From: Ewingella americana ATCC 33852
Lineage (GTDB): Bacteria > Pseudomonadota > Gammaproteobacteria > Enterobacterales > Enterobacteriaceae
Assembly (NCBI RefSeq): GCF_000735345.1
Contig: NZ_JMPJ01000067.1
Location: 55,312 to 119,311 of the forward strand
DNA length: 64,000 nucleotides
Reading direction: 5' to 3'
Numbering within the stretch: position 1 is the stretch's first letter; every line of letters begins with the position of its first letter. Shown piece by piece: positions 1-13,035 of this stretch. Both the position numbers and the translations under genes were made by a program. The notes under the pieces are model-generated. The model was not told where the DNA came from. It saw only the letters and a program-made list of their open reading frames with translations, and searched no databases.

Positions 1-364
1 CCGTGATATCAAGAGCATCGAGCGTCACCGCCTCGGCTTCTGGCTCTGTGACAATCACGCCACGGCGGTGATGAAAATCATATTGCCACTGTGGATCCGG
101 GTTTTCTGGCCCGTGGATGAAGGCATAACGCACCGGCGGCTGCGCGCTGGTCGTCACCACGCCGACGTGCGCCGCCTGCGTGGCCTGATAAATCACCTGC
201 ACTTCGCCGGTTTCAACATTCACCCGCTCAATGGTTGAACCTGTGAATGAGCCACCGTGCGGGCGGACATCATAGACCAGCCACTGGCCGTCCGGCGTCC
301 AGACGTTAATGTTGGTCAGCTGATGCCCGCGAGCATCGTCGGTTAACTGCTTTTCACCCACCAC
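1..364 (-). CDS. yidR: YidR, DUF3748 family protein (N-terminal part, runs off the window)
   Basis: The first 121 codons of a minus-strand gene whose remainder lies before base 1. The reading is continuous and contains TPDGQWLVYDVRPHGG, GENVETGE-like turns and HGPENPDPQWQYDFHHRRGV, which match the E. coli YidR family (DUF3748, predicted beta-propeller-like protein of unknown function). I chose the GTG at 364-362 because a TAA lies in frame 12 nt upstream, no other start is available, and an AAGAGGAAG ribosome site precedes it. In E. coli yidR lies just beyond the dgo operon, so position supports identity. No biochemical role is established for the family. Confidence 0.8.
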   Translation of the reverse strand, partial: MVGEKQLTDDARGHQLTNINVWTPDGQWLVYDVRPHGGSFTGSTIERVNVETGEVQVIYQATQAAHVGVVTTSAQPPVRYAFIHGPENPDPQWQYDFHHRRGVIVTEPEAEAVTLDALDIT

Positions 365-434
365 GTTTGCTTCCTCTTATTCTCTGCCCTGTGCGGCCTT
401 GCCTAAGAGTAAACGTTTTTGCTGAGGCACAACA

Positions 435-1751
435 CTATTTGGCGGCCGGCATGGCTCCTTTGCCCGCATTCACCAGCATGGAGCGTTTGCGGCCCAGAAC
501 CAGCCCCAACAGCCCGCCCAAAATAAGCGCGGCGGCCACGGCAATCAGCGCCGCATCGTAGCTGTGGGTCACGTCTTTGATGCGCCCCATAATCGGCGGG
601 AAGGTCAGCCCGGCAATATTTGCCACGGCGTTTATCAGCGCAATGGAGGCAGCACCCGCCACCCCCGCTACCGTCTCGGTGGTCACCGCCCAGAAGATGG
701 GGGTGATGGCCCAGTTCAGCCCGACGGTCAGCACCAGCATGATGTAAGCCAGAACCAAGTTATGGGTAAAAATCGCCCCGAGCAGCAGCAAGCCCGACAC
801 AATCAGCGGCAGCCCAAGGTGCAAGGCGCGCTCTTTAGTGCGGTCCGAGTGGCGACCATTCAAATACATGAAAATACAGGCGAAAAGGAAAGGCACCGCC
901 GACAGCAGGCTAACAATCAGGTTGCTCTGCTCCGACACCACGCCTTTGACGATCAGCGGCAAAAATAGCGTGATACCAATTGTCCCAAAGGCTTGTAATA
1001 ACCACAGCAGGCTTAATGCCCAGACCTTTTTGCTTTTTAACGCCGCCGACCAGCGATGATCTTTATTTATTACTGACTCACCCGCTTCACGATTTAATTG
1101 CTGAGTTAACGCATTACGCTGCGCCTCGCTCAGCCATTTGGCTTTCAGCGGGGAATCATCTAAATAAAACCACGTCACTATCCCCAGAAAAAAAGCGGGA
1201 ATGCCTTCCAGCAGGAATAACCAGCGCCAACCTTCAATGCCTAAGAAACCGTGCATATTAAGAATTGTGCCGGAAATAGGTAAACCAACTACCGACGCCA
1301 GCGCTGCGCCAATATAAAACAGCGACATGGCCCGTGCTCTGTCACTGCGCGGATACCAGCAGGAGAGATAATAGATGATCCCCGGCGTGAAGCCCGCCTC
1401 TGCCGCCCCGAGCAGGAAGCGCATGACGTAGAGCTGCACCGGCGTCTGCACCAGACTCATTCCGGCGGCCAACAGCCCCCAGGTGATCATGATGCGGGCA
1501 ATCCACAATTTAGCGCCGACGCGGGTTAAAATCACATTACTCGGCACTTCGAAAATAATATAGGAAATATAAAATATCCCGGCGGCGATCCCATACATTT
1601 CCGCTGTAAGCGCCAAATCAGCATTCATCTGCAATGCCGCCACCGAAATATTAGAACGGTCGATATAGGCAATGAGATACAGCAGCATAATAAAAGGAAT
1701 GATCCTGATATTCATTTTCTTAATGGTCGAGGAGTACAATTCACTATTCAT
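435..1751 (-). CDS. MFS transporter of the anion:cation symporter type, probable D-galactonate importer
   Basis: About 438 residues with 12 hydrophobic segments, typical MFS length. The N-terminal motif YIDRSNISVAAL, the VGAKLWIARI segment and the GxxxRFLLGAAEAGFTPG motif place it in the anion:cation symporter (ACS) family that carries organic and sugar acids by proton symport. It is the last gene of the dgoR-K-A-D cluster, so galactonate uptake is the natural job. It does not read like E. coli DgoT, which begins with a CYVDRANLAVA motif and differs throughout; it is closer to the tartrate/rhamnogalacturonide-type branch. The ATG at 1751 has AAGGTG six bases upstream; a GTG nine bases earlier is possible but poorly spaced. 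Separated from dgoD by 216-225 nt carrying an ERIC element. Confidence 0.75.
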   Translation of the reverse strand: MNSELYSSTIKKMNIRIIPFIMLLYLIAYIDRSNISVAALQMNADLALTAEMYGIAAGIFYISYIIFEVPSNVILTRVGAKLWIARIMITWGLLAAGMSLVQTPVQLYVMRFLLGAAEAGFTPGIIYYLSCWYPRSDRARAMSLFYIGAALASVVGLPISGTILNMHGFLGIEGWRWLFLLEGIPAFFLGIVTWFYLDDSPLKAKWLSEAQRNALTQQLNREAGESVINKDHRWSAALKSKKVWALSLLWLLQAFGTIGITLFLPLIVKGVVSEQSNLIVSLLSAVPFLFACIFMYLNGRHSDRTKERALHLGLPLIVSGLLLLGAIFTHNLVLAYIMLVLTVGLNWAITPIFWAVTTETVAGVAGAASIALINAVANIAGLTFPPIMGRIKDVTHSYDAALIAVAAALILGGLLGLVLGRKRSMLVNAGKGAMPAAK

Positions 1752-1852
1752 CGTACGCACCTTGGTGTTGAATTACGTGTAGGGGAGCCCCTATCCCGCC
1801 AAGCGGAATAAAAACCCGTAGGTATTATTTTTATTAAAAAGAGTACTTATTT

Positions 1853-1976
<124 letters not shown>

Positions 1977-1977
<1 letters not shown>

Positions 1978-3125
1978 TACCATTCGGCGACCGAGCCATC
2001 CTCATACCGCCACACCGGATTGCGCCAATCGGGAGCCTGCTTGCTGCGTTCAATTACCAGTTCTTCATTGATAACCACACCCAGCCCCGGCTTCGACGGC
2101 GGCAGGAAGAACGCCCCTTCCATCGAGAAATCCTCTTTATTGACCACGTAGTCGAGCAATTCAGCGCCCTGATTGTAGTGGATGCCCATGCTCTGCTCCT
2201 GAAACACCGCATTGCGGGAAACAAAGTCGACGTGCAGGCAAGCCGCCAGCGCGATAGGTCCCAGCGGACAGTGCGGCGCGAGGGTGACGTCATAAGCTTC
2301 GGCCATCGCGGCGATTTTGTAGCACTCGGTGATGCCCCCGGCGTGGGAGAGATCGGGCTGTAAGATTGCCAATCCGCCCTGCTCTAGCACGCGTTTAAAC
2401 TCGAAGCGCGAATACATGCGCTCACCGGCGGCAATCGGGATGTGGGTTTGCGCGGCCAGCCGCGGGTAATATTCCGCCTGCTCGGCTAGAACCGGCTCTT
2501 CAATAAACAGCGGGCGATAAGGCTCCAGCTCTTTGATCAGCACTTTTGCCATTGGCGCATTCACCCGGCCATGGAAATCCAGACCAAACTCAATGCTGTT
2601 GCCGAAGGCTTCGCGGATTTGCGCCACCACGGCGACCGTGGCGTCGATTTTGCGCGAACTGTCGATAAGTCCCATCTCTTCGCAGCCATTGAGCTTGAAG
2701 GTGTCGAAGCCAATGCCCTGCAATTTACGAATCCCTTCAATCACTTCCGCCGGGCGGTCGCCGCCCACCCAGCTATAAGCCTTGATTTTATCTCGCACTA
2801 AACCGCCAAGCAGCTGATAGACCGGCACGCCGAGCGCCTTGCCCTTGATGTCCCACAGCGCCTGATCGATACCGGAAATAGCACTCATCAAAATAGGGCC
2901 GCCGCGATAAAAACCGCCGCGATACAGGGTTTGCCAAATATCGTTGATGCGCGCCGGGTCTTGGCCAATCAGGTATTCGCTCAGCTCGTGTACCGCAGCC
3001 TCTACGCTGCGGGCGCGGCCTTCAATTACCGGCTCGCCCCAGCCGCTGATGCCTTCGTCGGTGTCGACTTTCAAAAACATCCAGCGCGGTGCCAGACGGT
3101 AAGTGGTCAGTTTGGTAATTTTCAT
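1977..3125 (-). CDS. dgoD: D-galactonate dehydratase
   Basis: Converts D-galactonate to 2-dehydro-3-deoxy-D-galactonate, the first committed step of the De Ley-Doudoroff galactonate pathway in the cytosol. The 382 residues equal the E. coli length and are highly similar from [11 protein letters not shown] to the C-terminal DGSVAEW. Enolase-superfamily catalytic positions are present: Mg ligands D183, E209 and E235, and the bases H185 (GLDFHGR) and H285 (LAPHCPLGP). Start ATG overlaps the dgoA stop by 4 nt (ATGA), implying translational coupling. The stop codon borders an ERIC repeat. Confidence 0.97.
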
Positions 3126-3757
3126 TGCAGTGCTCCCTGATAGGCGTCGATAAAGGCGCGTGCCTGTTGTTGCGTGCGCGAAACCGGCTGTCCGGCGCGG
3201 TATAAATCACTGCCGAGGCCAGCTCCGATGCAGCCCGCCGCCATAAACAGATGCAGGTTTTCCGGCGTGACGCCGCCCACGGCGAACACCGGGATCTCCG
3301 GCGGTAACACTGCTTTCAGTGCTTTGATGTAGTCCGGGCCGAAGGCGGAAGAGGGGAAGATTTTCAGCCCCTGCGCTCCGGCTTCCAGCGCGGTAAAGGC
3401 TTCGCTGGCCGTGGCACAACCGGCGCAGACCACCATGCCCAACTCGACGGCGCGGCGGATCACCGGCGCGGAGGTATTTGGCGTCACCACCAGCTTGCCG
3501 CCCAATTCGGCGAGCTGGTCGACATTTTGCGGCGTTAGCACGGTGCCGCCGCCAATCAGCGCACGCGCGCCATATTTAGCACTCACGGCTTTGATGCTGG
3601 TTTGCCAGTCGGGTGAATTCAGCGGGATTTCGATGGCGTTGAAGCCCGCCTCAATCAGCACTTCCACGTGCTGCTCCACCTCGGCAGGCATGATGCCGCG
3701 CAGGATGGCGATCAGTGGCAGCAGTTCGCCGTCGAATACCTCAGTTTTCCAACTCAT
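3122..3757 (-). CDS. dgoA: 2-dehydro-3-deoxy-6-phosphogalactonate aldolase
   Basis: Class I KDPGal aldolase, splits 2-dehydro-3-deoxy-6-phosphogalactonate into pyruvate and glyceraldehyde 3-phosphate. 211 residues form a single TIM barrel. The Schiff-base lysine is K132 in [12 protein letters not shown], and the catalytic glutamate is E43 in AIEIPLNSP; the phosphate-binding GGVTPEN motif follows near residue 160. In E. coli the 205-residue protein aligns along its length. Preceded by AAGGAG; its start lies 17 nt inside dgoK and its stop overlaps dgoD, so the three genes are coupled. Confidence 0.96.
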   Translation of the reverse strand: MSWKTEVFDGELLPLIAILRGIMPAEVEQHVEVLIEAGFNAIEIPLNSPDWQTSIKAVSAKYGARALIGGGTVLTPQNVDQLAELGGKLVVTPNTSAPVIRRAVELGMVVCAGCATASEAFTALEAGAQGLKIFPSSAFGPDYIKALKAVLPPEIPVFAVGGVTPENLHLFMAAGCIGAGLGSDLYRAGQPVSRTQQQARAFIDAYQGALQ

Positions 3758-4640
3758 TGACTATGCTCCTTATTCCCGCCTGAAAAGCCGCATCGCCCTC
3801 AATAACTTGGGCCTGAATCCCCGCCATTTTCAGCGCGGGGAGATAACGTTGGGTCAACGCCGGGCTGCCCACCAGCACCAGCGGGCCGTGCTCTCGGCTG
3901 AGCGAGTAGTGTTGTTGCATTTGTGCCACTTCGTGGCCGATTAATAGGCCGGAGAGCCAGTCGCTGACCGAGGTTTTCGCCAGTTTTCCCAGCACTCGCG
4001 CGGCCCTGACTTCAAACAGTCGGCGCATCAGGCTGCTGTCGTAGAAGCCCTGCTCCATGCCTTTGGCGAAAGCCGCGCTGTCGGCAGTTTGCTCCGGCAG
4101 GCCGCTGCCAATCAGCGAATGGTTCAGCAGCAGGTGGTGCAGCTCGCCGGTCATCACGGTAGAGAAATCCACCACGCTGTCGCCCTCAAGGCGCACCCAT
4201 TTGCTGTGGGTGCCGGGCAGCTGGTAAAACTCGCTGGCGTGGGTGGCATAGGCTCCCACCAACTGGGTTTCTTCGCCGCGCATCACGTTGAGGTTGTCTT
4301 CACTTTCGATGCAAATACCCGGAATAATGCGCACATTGGCCGATGTAGCCTGCTCGACAGGTGTCAGCCGATGGGCGATTTCCGACAGACTGATCGGGCA
4401 ACGCAGATAGGGCGCTGGCACCCAGCCCGCGTCGCTGCCGACCATTCCCGCCATCAAGACCGGCAGACCCTGCTGTTGCCACGGGGCGATAAGTTGCTGG
4501 AAAACCTGCGCCGGCGTTCGCCCTTCGAGGCGGGTAACCCCGGCGGTCGACTGCTGGCTGTCGACGCATTTGCCGTCGCGATAAAGCCAAGCGCGCAGGT
4601 TGGTGGAGCCCCAGTCAACGGCGATATAGCTGTGGTTCAT
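3741..4640 (-). CDS. dgoK: 2-dehydro-3-deoxygalactonokinase
   Basis: Phosphorylates 2-dehydro-3-deoxy-D-galactonate with ATP to give the aldolase substrate. 299 residues; N-terminal phosphate motif IAVDWGSTNLRAW, the mid-protein LPGTHSKWV motif typical of the DgoK family and a C-terminal VGSPALTQRYLPAL nucleotide-site segment. ATG at 4640 follows GGAGATGCC and overlaps the dgoR stop by 4 nt. Position between regulator and aldolase matches the E. coli dgoRKAD order. Confidence 0.95.
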   Translation of the reverse strand: MNHSYIAVDWGSTNLRAWLYRDGKCVDSQQSTAGVTRLEGRTPAQVFQQLIAPWQQQGLPVLMAGMVGSDAGWVPAPYLRCPISLSEIAHRLTPVEQATSANVRIIPGICIESEDNLNVMRGEETQLVGAYATHASEFYQLPGTHSKWVRLEGDSVVDFSTVMTGELHHLLLNHSLIGSGLPEQTADSAAFAKGMEQGFYDSSLMRRLFEVRAARVLGKLAKTSVSDWLSGLLIGHEVAQMQQHYSLSREHGPLVLVGSPALTQRYLPALKMAGIQAQVIEGDAAFQAGIRSIVNELEN

Positions 4641-5350
4641 GGCATCTCCTGCAAACGGCGGGTGGTGCTGGCAATCATGGCTAACGCCGCCTGCTCCGCC
4701 TCATCTGGATGTTGTAAGCGAATGGCGTCGTACAGCGCCTGATGCTCGCGCAGGGTGCGCGGCATATTATTGGCGTCGGGCATGTAGGTTCTTTCGAAAA
4801 CGGCGCGTTGCAGAGAACTGATGACCACGCTGAGCTGCTGCATAATAGGGTTATGCACCGCCGCCAGCACGGCTTCGTGGAAACGGACGTCGGCCTCGTT
4901 AAACGCCTGACGCTCCTGAGCAAATGCCACCATGTCGTTGAGCGCAGCTTCAATACGCATCAGGTCGGCAGCCGTGGCGCGCGCGGCGGCCCAGTGAGCG
5001 ATTGCCGGTTCCACTAAGTTGCGGATTTCACTCATGGCGGCGATAAGTTCGGGCTTATCGCCCTGCGCCAGTGACCACTGCAAGACGTCGGTATCGAGGA
5101 AATTCCACTGATCGCGCGGAGTGACGAAGGCGCCGCGATAGCGCTTGATGTCTATCAGCCGTTTGCCGGTCAGAGAACGCATCACTTCACGGATAACGTT
5201 TCGCGAGGTTTGAAACTCTTCGCATAGCTCAGATTCAGGAGCCAGAGCGGCGCCCGGAGGGTATTTTCCCGCCACAATCTGTTCGCCCAATGCCAAAATA
5301 ATGCGATCAGTTTTGCTTAATAGACTGTCTTCATTCACCACAACGTCCAT
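4637..5350 (-). CDS. dgoR: Galactonate operon repressor, GntR/FadR family
   Basis: 237-residue regulator with an N-terminal winged helix (SELCEEFQTSRNVIREVMRSL recognition region near residues 39-60, then RYRGAFVTPRDQWNFLDTDVLQW) and a C-terminal FCD ligand domain with NEADVRFHEAVL and the histidines expected to hold a metal. It is close to E. coli DgoR over its whole length, with about eight extra N-terminal residues. DgoR represses its own operon and is released by galactonate. First gene of the operon; two palindromic operator candidates lie 37-70 bp upstream. Confidence 0.95.
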   Translation of the reverse strand: MDVVVNEDSLLSKTDRIILALGEQIVAGKYPPGAALAPESELCEEFQTSRNVIREVMRSLTGKRLIDIKRYRGAFVTPRDQWNFLDTDVLQWSLAQGDKPELIAAMSEIRNLVEPAIAHWAAARATAADLMRIEAALNDMVAFAQERQAFNEADVRFHEAVLAAVHNPIMQQLSVVISSLQRAVFERTYMPDANNMPRTLREHQALYDAIRLQHPDEAEQAALAMIASTTRRLQEMP

Positions 5351-5386
5351 GCCATCTCCGGCTAAAAGTCATTCAACTTGTGACCG

Positions 5387-5420
5387 ATTGTAGTACCCAT
5401 AATTTGGGTTGTACTACAAT
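5387..5420 (-). promoter_or_regulatory. Paired DgoR operator candidates
   Basis: TTGTACTACAA at 5409-5419 is a perfect odd palindrome of the FadR/GntR type. TTGTAGTACCC at 5388-5398 matches it at nine of eleven positions in palindrome terms. The two centres are 21 bp apart, about two helical turns, and the outer arms ATTGTAGTAC and GTACTACAAT are perfect inverted repeats. They lie directly upstream of dgoR. E. coli dgoR is known to be autoregulated through paired inverted repeats of this kind. Confidence 0.7.
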
Positions 5421-5491
5421 TCAGATCACAATTTAGACAATCAGCAACATTGGCTTAACAATTGTGTGAAGTGGCGACAGCTAGCGGGCAT

Positions 5492-5513
5492 AAAAAAAGC
5501 GGCCATTGGCCGC
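5492..5513 (-). terminator. Intrinsic terminator of yidA
   Basis: On the minus strand GCGGCC-aat-GGCCGC is followed by seven T residues, 19 nt after the yidA stop. It separates yidA from the dgo promoter region. Confidence 0.85.
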
Positions 5514-5531
5514 CCTGTTTATCAGTCTAAA

Positions 5532-6347
5532 TCAGACATTTAATACAAATTTTTCAACGGCATAGGCCACGCCGTCTTCAAGATTGGTCTTGGTCACGAA
5601 CTGGCTCACGGCTTTCACGCTGTCCAGCGCGTTGCCCATTGCCACGCCGATACCGGCATATTCCAGCATGGCGATGTCGTTTTCCTGATCGCCAAGTGTC
5701 ATGACGTTTTCACGCGGAATACCCAGTTTTTCCGCCAAGGCTTTGACGCCTTCGCCTTTGTTCACGCGCTTATCGAGGATCTCGAGATAGTACGGCGAAC
5801 TTTTCATGATGGTGTAGTTCACTCGAGCTTCAGCAGGGATTTGCGCGATGGCGCGGTCGAGCAGCTCGGGATGATCGATCATCATCACTTTCGGGAAAGT
5901 CATCGCCGCATCCATCTCTTCTGCCGGGCAGAAATGCAGGGGAATGCCGGTGACCGCCGACTCATTGACGGTGTACTGGCTGATATCGCGGTTGGCGGTA
6001 AACAGCTCAGTACGGGTCAGCGCGTGGTAGTGAACGCCCAGCTCGCGAGACAACTTCTCAAAGTAATGATAATCATGGATATCCATGGCTATTTCGGCAA
6101 TCACGCTGCCATCCTGCGCGTTATGCACCAAAGCGCCATTATTGGTAATGCAATAACAACCCTCTTGCTGCAAATCCAGCTCCATCAGGTAACGCTGCAC
6201 GCCAACGAACGGACGCCCGGTCGCCAGAACAATCTGCACGCCTTTGTCGCGAGCGGCGGACAGTGCTTTTTTCACCGCGGGTGTCACTTCATGCTGCGGA
6301 TTGAGCAACGTGCCGTCCATATCAATTGCGATTAATTCAATAGCCAT
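5532..6347 (-). CDS. yidA: Sugar-phosphate phosphatase, HAD IIB (Cof) family
   Basis: 271-residue HAD phosphatase (E. coli YidA 270). Motif I is DMDGTLLNP near residue 9, motif II LATGRP near 42, motif III lysine in DKRVNKGEGVKAL, and motif IV GDQENDIAML; the large C2B cap lies between motifs II and III. YidA dephosphorylates several sugar phosphates in vitro; its physiological substrate is unsettled. The frame is open upstream to 6461, but the ATG at 6347 matches the family start MAIELIAIDMDGT and has GAGGATGC ahead of it. Transcribed alone between the gyrB terminator and its own. Confidence 0.93.
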   Translation of the reverse strand: MAIELIAIDMDGTLLNPQHEVTPAVKKALSAARDKGVQIVLATGRPFVGVQRYLMELDLQQEGCYCITNNGALVHNAQDGSVIAEIAMDIHDYHYFEKLSRELGVHYHALTRTELFTANRDISQYTVNESAVTGIPLHFCPAEEMDAAMTFPKVMMIDHPELLDRAIAQIPAEARVNYTIMKSSPYYLEILDKRVNKGEGVKALAEKLGIPRENVMTLGDQENDIAMLEYAGIGVAMGNALDSVKAVSQFVTKTNLEDGVAYAVEKFVLNV

Positions 6348-6411
6348 AGCATCCTCTGAATTGTCGGTATCTGGCCCAATGCTAGCGCGATATGCCGAGT
6401 TGATCACGGAT

Positions 6412-6445
6412 AAAAAAAATCCGAAGTGATTTCTCACTCCGGATT
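6412..6445 (-). terminator. Intrinsic terminator downstream of gyrB
   Basis: Minus-strand AATCCGGAGTGA-gaaa-TCACTTCGGATT (one mismatch in a 12-bp stem) is followed by a run of T residues. It lies 146 nt beyond the gyrB stop, with an ERIC element between. Confidence 0.85.
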
Positions 6446-6463
6446 CATTTATACACATCATTT

Positions 6464-6589
6464 AATACCCAAAATCATTCGTGCTGTATCAAGGCGGCAA
6501 CTGAATGAACCCCGGGAGCTTACACAAGTAAGTGACCGGGGTGAAAGAAGGCAGCCAACGCCGAGACGGCGCGAAGGATGCCGGGTATT
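6464..6589. repeat. ERIC repeat between gyrB stop and its terminator
   Basis: 126-bp copy ending in AATACCC and GGGTATT. The core AACCCCGGGAGCTTAC and AAGTAAGTGACCGGGGTG correspond to the two standard ERIC primer sites. The right end is one base from the gyrB stop codon, so the element is transcribed as part of the gyrB 3' end. Confidence 0.95.
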
Positions 6590-6590
6590 T

Positions 6591-10113
<3,523 letters not shown>

Positions 10114-10122
10114 TAATTCAGA

Positions 10123-11223
10123 TCAAAGCCTCATTGGCATAACGACATATGCAGCGGATTGACTCGCTGCATCTTCAATCTGCACGCTCGACACTGAGTC
10201 AGTCAGCAGCAGATTAACGTCTTCGCACTTCAGCGCATTCAGCACGTCGAGCACGTAACTGACGTTAAAGCCGATTTCCATTTCAGTGCCGTCGTAGCCG
10301 ACGTCCAGAATCTCTTCAGCTTCTTCTTGCTCTGGGTTGTTGGCCGTAATTTTCAACTGGTTATGGCTGACATACAGGCGAACACCGCGGAATTTCTCGT
10401 TGGAAAGAATGGCGGCGCGAGCAAAGGCTTGCTTGAGCAAGTCACAGCCCGCTTGCAGCGTTTTGTCGGGATTTTTCGGCAATACGCGGCGATAATCAGG
10501 GAAACGACCATCAACCAGCTTCGACGTGAAGATGAAGTCACCGACGTGCGCACGGATGTTATTGCTGCCAATTTGCAGCTGCAACAGAGCGTCGCCGCCA
10601 TCTAGCAGGCGAACCAATTCCATCACGCCTTTACGCGGCACGATCACCGAATGCGACGGCAACGCCTGCCCGATAGGCATGGAGCAGACCGCCAGACGGT
10701 GGCCGTCGGTCGCCACGGTGCGCAGCTCTTCGCCTTCCGTCTCAAACAGCATGCCGTTTAAGTAGTAGCGAACGTCCTGATGCGCCATGGAGAACTGAGT
10801 GGCTTCAATCAGGCGTTTTAAGGTCGCCTGCGGCAAAGTGAATTCGACTTCGCTCTGCCAGTCGTCCAGATTTGGGAAGTCAGTCGCAGGCAGAGTCGAC
10901 AGCGAGAAACGGCTTCGGCCCGAGCGAACTAACATGCGGTCGCCGTCCAGCGCCACGGAGATTTCCGCGCCGTCTGGCAGACCACGGCAAATATCAAAGA
11001 ATTTACGCGCCGGAACGGTGGTCGCGCCCACTTCATGGGGTTGAGACAGGGCCACCTTCGCCACCATCTCCATCTCTAAATCGGTACCTGTCAGCAACAG
11101 CGAACCCTCAGTCACCTGTAAAAGCAGGTTGCCGAGAATAGGTAAAGTTGGTCGCCCACCCAGCGGGCTACTGACCTGTTGCAGCGGTTTTAGCAAATGC
11201 TCACGTTCAACAATAAATTTCAT
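10123..11223 (-). CDS. dnaN: DNA polymerase III beta sliding clamp
   Basis: 366 residues, same as E. coli, three repeats of the clamp fold. Opens MKFIVEREHLLKPLQQVSSPLGGRPTLPILGN and ends YVVMPMRL, the C-terminal peptide near the protein-binding pocket. Forms the dimeric ring that tethers polymerases and also stimulates DnaA-ATP hydrolysis with Hda. Starts 4 nt after the dnaA stop without a visible Shine-Dalgarno sequence, so translation is probably coupled to dnaA. Confidence 0.98.
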   Translation of the reverse strand: MKFIVEREHLLKPLQQVSSPLGGRPTLPILGNLLLQVTEGSLLLTGTDLEMEMVAKVALSQPHEVGATTVPARKFFDICRGLPDGAEISVALDGDRMLVRSGRSRFSLSTLPATDFPNLDDWQSEVEFTLPQATLKRLIEATQFSMAHQDVRYYLNGMLFETEGEELRTVATDGHRLAVCSMPIGQALPSHSVIVPRKGVMELVRLLDGGDALLQLQIGSNNIRAHVGDFIFTSKLVDGRFPDYRRVLPKNPDKTLQAGCDLLKQAFARAAILSNEKFRGVRLYVSHNQLKITANNPEQEEAEEILDVGYDGTEMEIGFNVSYVLDVLNALKCEDVNLLLTDSVSSVQIEDAASQSAAYVVMPMRL

Positions 11224-11227
11224 AGCG

Positions 11228-12619
11228 CTAGGAGGATAATGTTCTGATTAAGTTAGAGAAATCTTCTTTGATGTCGTGACTTTCTTCACGCAACTGCTCG
11301 ATTTTACGGCAGGCGTGCAACACCGTTGTATGGTCGCGACCACCGAACGCATCGCCGATTTCTGGCAGGCTGTGGTTGGTGAGCTCTTTCGCCAATGCCA
11401 TCGCCATCTGGCGCGGGCGGGCTACCGAACGAGAACGTCGTTTGGAGAGCAGGTCTGCAACCTTAATCTTATAATACTCGGCCACCGTTTTCTGAATATT
11501 ATCAATGGTGACCAACTTCTCTTGCAGCGCCAACAGATCGCGCAGCGCTTCACGAACGAAGTCGATAGTGATCGCCCGGCCAGTAAAGTTGGCGTTGGCA
11601 ATCACGCGGTTCAGCGCCCCTTCCAGCTCACGGACGTTAGAACGCAGACGTTTAGCAATAAAGAAGGCGACTTCTCCCGGCAGGCGAATGTCGTTTTCAT
11701 CGGCCTTTTTCATCAAGATGGCGACGCGGGTTTCAAGCTCCGGTGGCTCAATTGCCACGGTCAAACCCCAGCCGAAGCGGGACTTAAGCCGGTCTTCGAC
11801 GCCGTTAATCTCTTTCGGATAACGGTCAGACGTCAGGATGATTTGCTGGTTACCTTCAAGCAGGGCATTAAAGGTATGGAAAAACTCTTCCTGAGAACGC
11901 TCTTTATTAGCAAAGAATTGGATGTCATCGATCAGCAGTGCATCGACTGAACGGTAGTAGCGTTTGAACTCTTCAATGGCATTGTTTTGCAGGGCTTTAA
12001 CCATGTCCTGAACAAAACGCTCGGAGTGCATGTACACCACTTTGGCATTGGCTTTACGCGCCATGATGCCGTTGCCGACCGCGTGCAATAAGTGGGTTTT
12101 ACCCAGACCGGTGCCGCCATAAAGAAAAAGAGGGTTGTAAGCGCCGCCCGGATTGTCCGCCACCTGACGTGCCGCAGCGCGAGCCAGCTGGTTCGACTTA
12201 CCTTCAACGAAGTTGTCAAAAGTATGCTTGGGATTCACATTCGAGCGATACGACAGTTCAGGCTGTGCTGCCGAGCTATCCCAGCTTGGACGCGAAGGAG
12301 CAAGGCGTGGCGCAGGCTGTGCCGCAGGCGAGCTAACGCTGGCGGTAACCGGCTGGTTAACGCGTTGAATAAGGGGCTTGCTGCCGACTTCAAAACGCAA
12401 TAATGGCGCATCTGTGCCGCAGAAATCGTTGAGCAACCCATTGATATTGTTTAAATACTTGTCTCTCACCCAATCAAGGACAAAACGATTAGGTGCGTAA
12501 AGCGCCAACGTATTGTCACTGAGTTCCGCCTGCAGGGGGCGTATCCACATACTGAATTCTGTGGCAGGTAACTCATCCTGCAAACGGGCAAGACATTGCT
12601 GCCAAAGCGAAAGTGACAC
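11228..12619 (-). CDS. dnaA: Chromosomal replication initiator DnaA
   Basis: 463-residue AAA+ initiator. Domain I is the first 80 residues ([19 protein letters not shown]), domain II a Pro/Ala-rich linker of roughly residues 85-130, domain III has Walker [10 protein letters not shown], Walker B LLIDDIQF and the arginine finger region, and domain IV carries the DnaA-box motif [15 protein letters not shown]. The GTG at 12619 was chosen because it aligns with the E. coli GTG start (V/MSLSLWQQ) and has GGAG upstream; an in-frame GTG four codons earlier also exists. oriC is 37 kb away, as usual in Enterobacterales. Confidence 0.98.
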   Translation of the reverse strand: MSLSLWQQCLARLQDELPATEFSMWIRPLQAELSDNTLALYAPNRFVLDWVRDKYLNNINGLLNDFCGTDAPLLRFEVGSKPLIQRVNQPVTASVSSPAAQPAPRLAPSRPSWDSSAAQPELSYRSNVNPKHTFDNFVEGKSNQLARAAARQVADNPGGAYNPLFLYGGTGLGKTHLLHAVGNGIMARKANAKVVYMHSERFVQDMVKALQNNAIEEFKRYYRSVDALLIDDIQFFANKERSQEEFFHTFNALLEGNQQIILTSDRYPKEINGVEDRLKSRFGWGLTVAIEPPELETRVAILMKKADENDIRLPGEVAFFIAKRLRSNVRELEGALNRVIANANFTGRAITIDFVREALRDLLALQEKLVTIDNIQKTVAEYYKIKVADLLSKRRSRSVARPRQMAMALAKELTNHSLPEIGDAFGGRDHTTVLHACRKIEQLREESHDIKEDFSNLIRTLSS

Positions 12620-13035
12620 GGCGGACTCCACTCGAACAAGATCAAAAAAAGAAAAGGATCAGGATATTTTTTAAATCATGATTTTTGACACACGAACCAC
12701 CCGGCGTGGCGGGGGTTGAGTCTTCAATCACCCTGTCAGTGATATGAATTACCGTGCGAACCGCTTTTTACGGTTTTGTCGACAGCGAACCTGCTGGGAT
12801 CGCGATCGGAATGGCGGATCATAGCGCAATCCGGCACAGAGATCCTCCCCTTCCTGACAGATTAGATCCTTTTTATCCACAGGCTACGATCAGCAAGTGG
12901 GTAAGCTTAGCCGATCCTAAAAAAATTAGGTGTCGGAATCATCACTCACTGCAAAAAATCAGATTTATTCGCTGCGTTTTTAATCAAGGCGATCGCCAGA
13001 TCACATAACTAAATGCAAGGATCTGCGGTCGATCC
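12620..13035 (-). promoter_or_regulatory. dnaA promoter region with DnaA box and dense GATC sites
   Basis: Intergenic control region of dnaA. A perfect DnaA box TTATCCACA lies at 12873-12881. Thirteen GATC (Dam) sites occur between 12640 and 13034, far above the one per 256 bp expected by chance, as in the E. coli dnaA promoter where SeqA and DnaA act. Exact -10/-35 positions for the minus-strand promoters were not assigned with confidence. Confidence 0.75.

Noticed and set aside
435-1751. Naming the dgo-linked transporter dgoT
   Set aside because: Sequence does not follow E. coli DgoT; only context suggests galactonate.
11276-11950. Open frame of about 224 codons antisense to dnaA
   Set aside because: dnaA is certain on the other strand; the antisense reading has no start signal or known motif.
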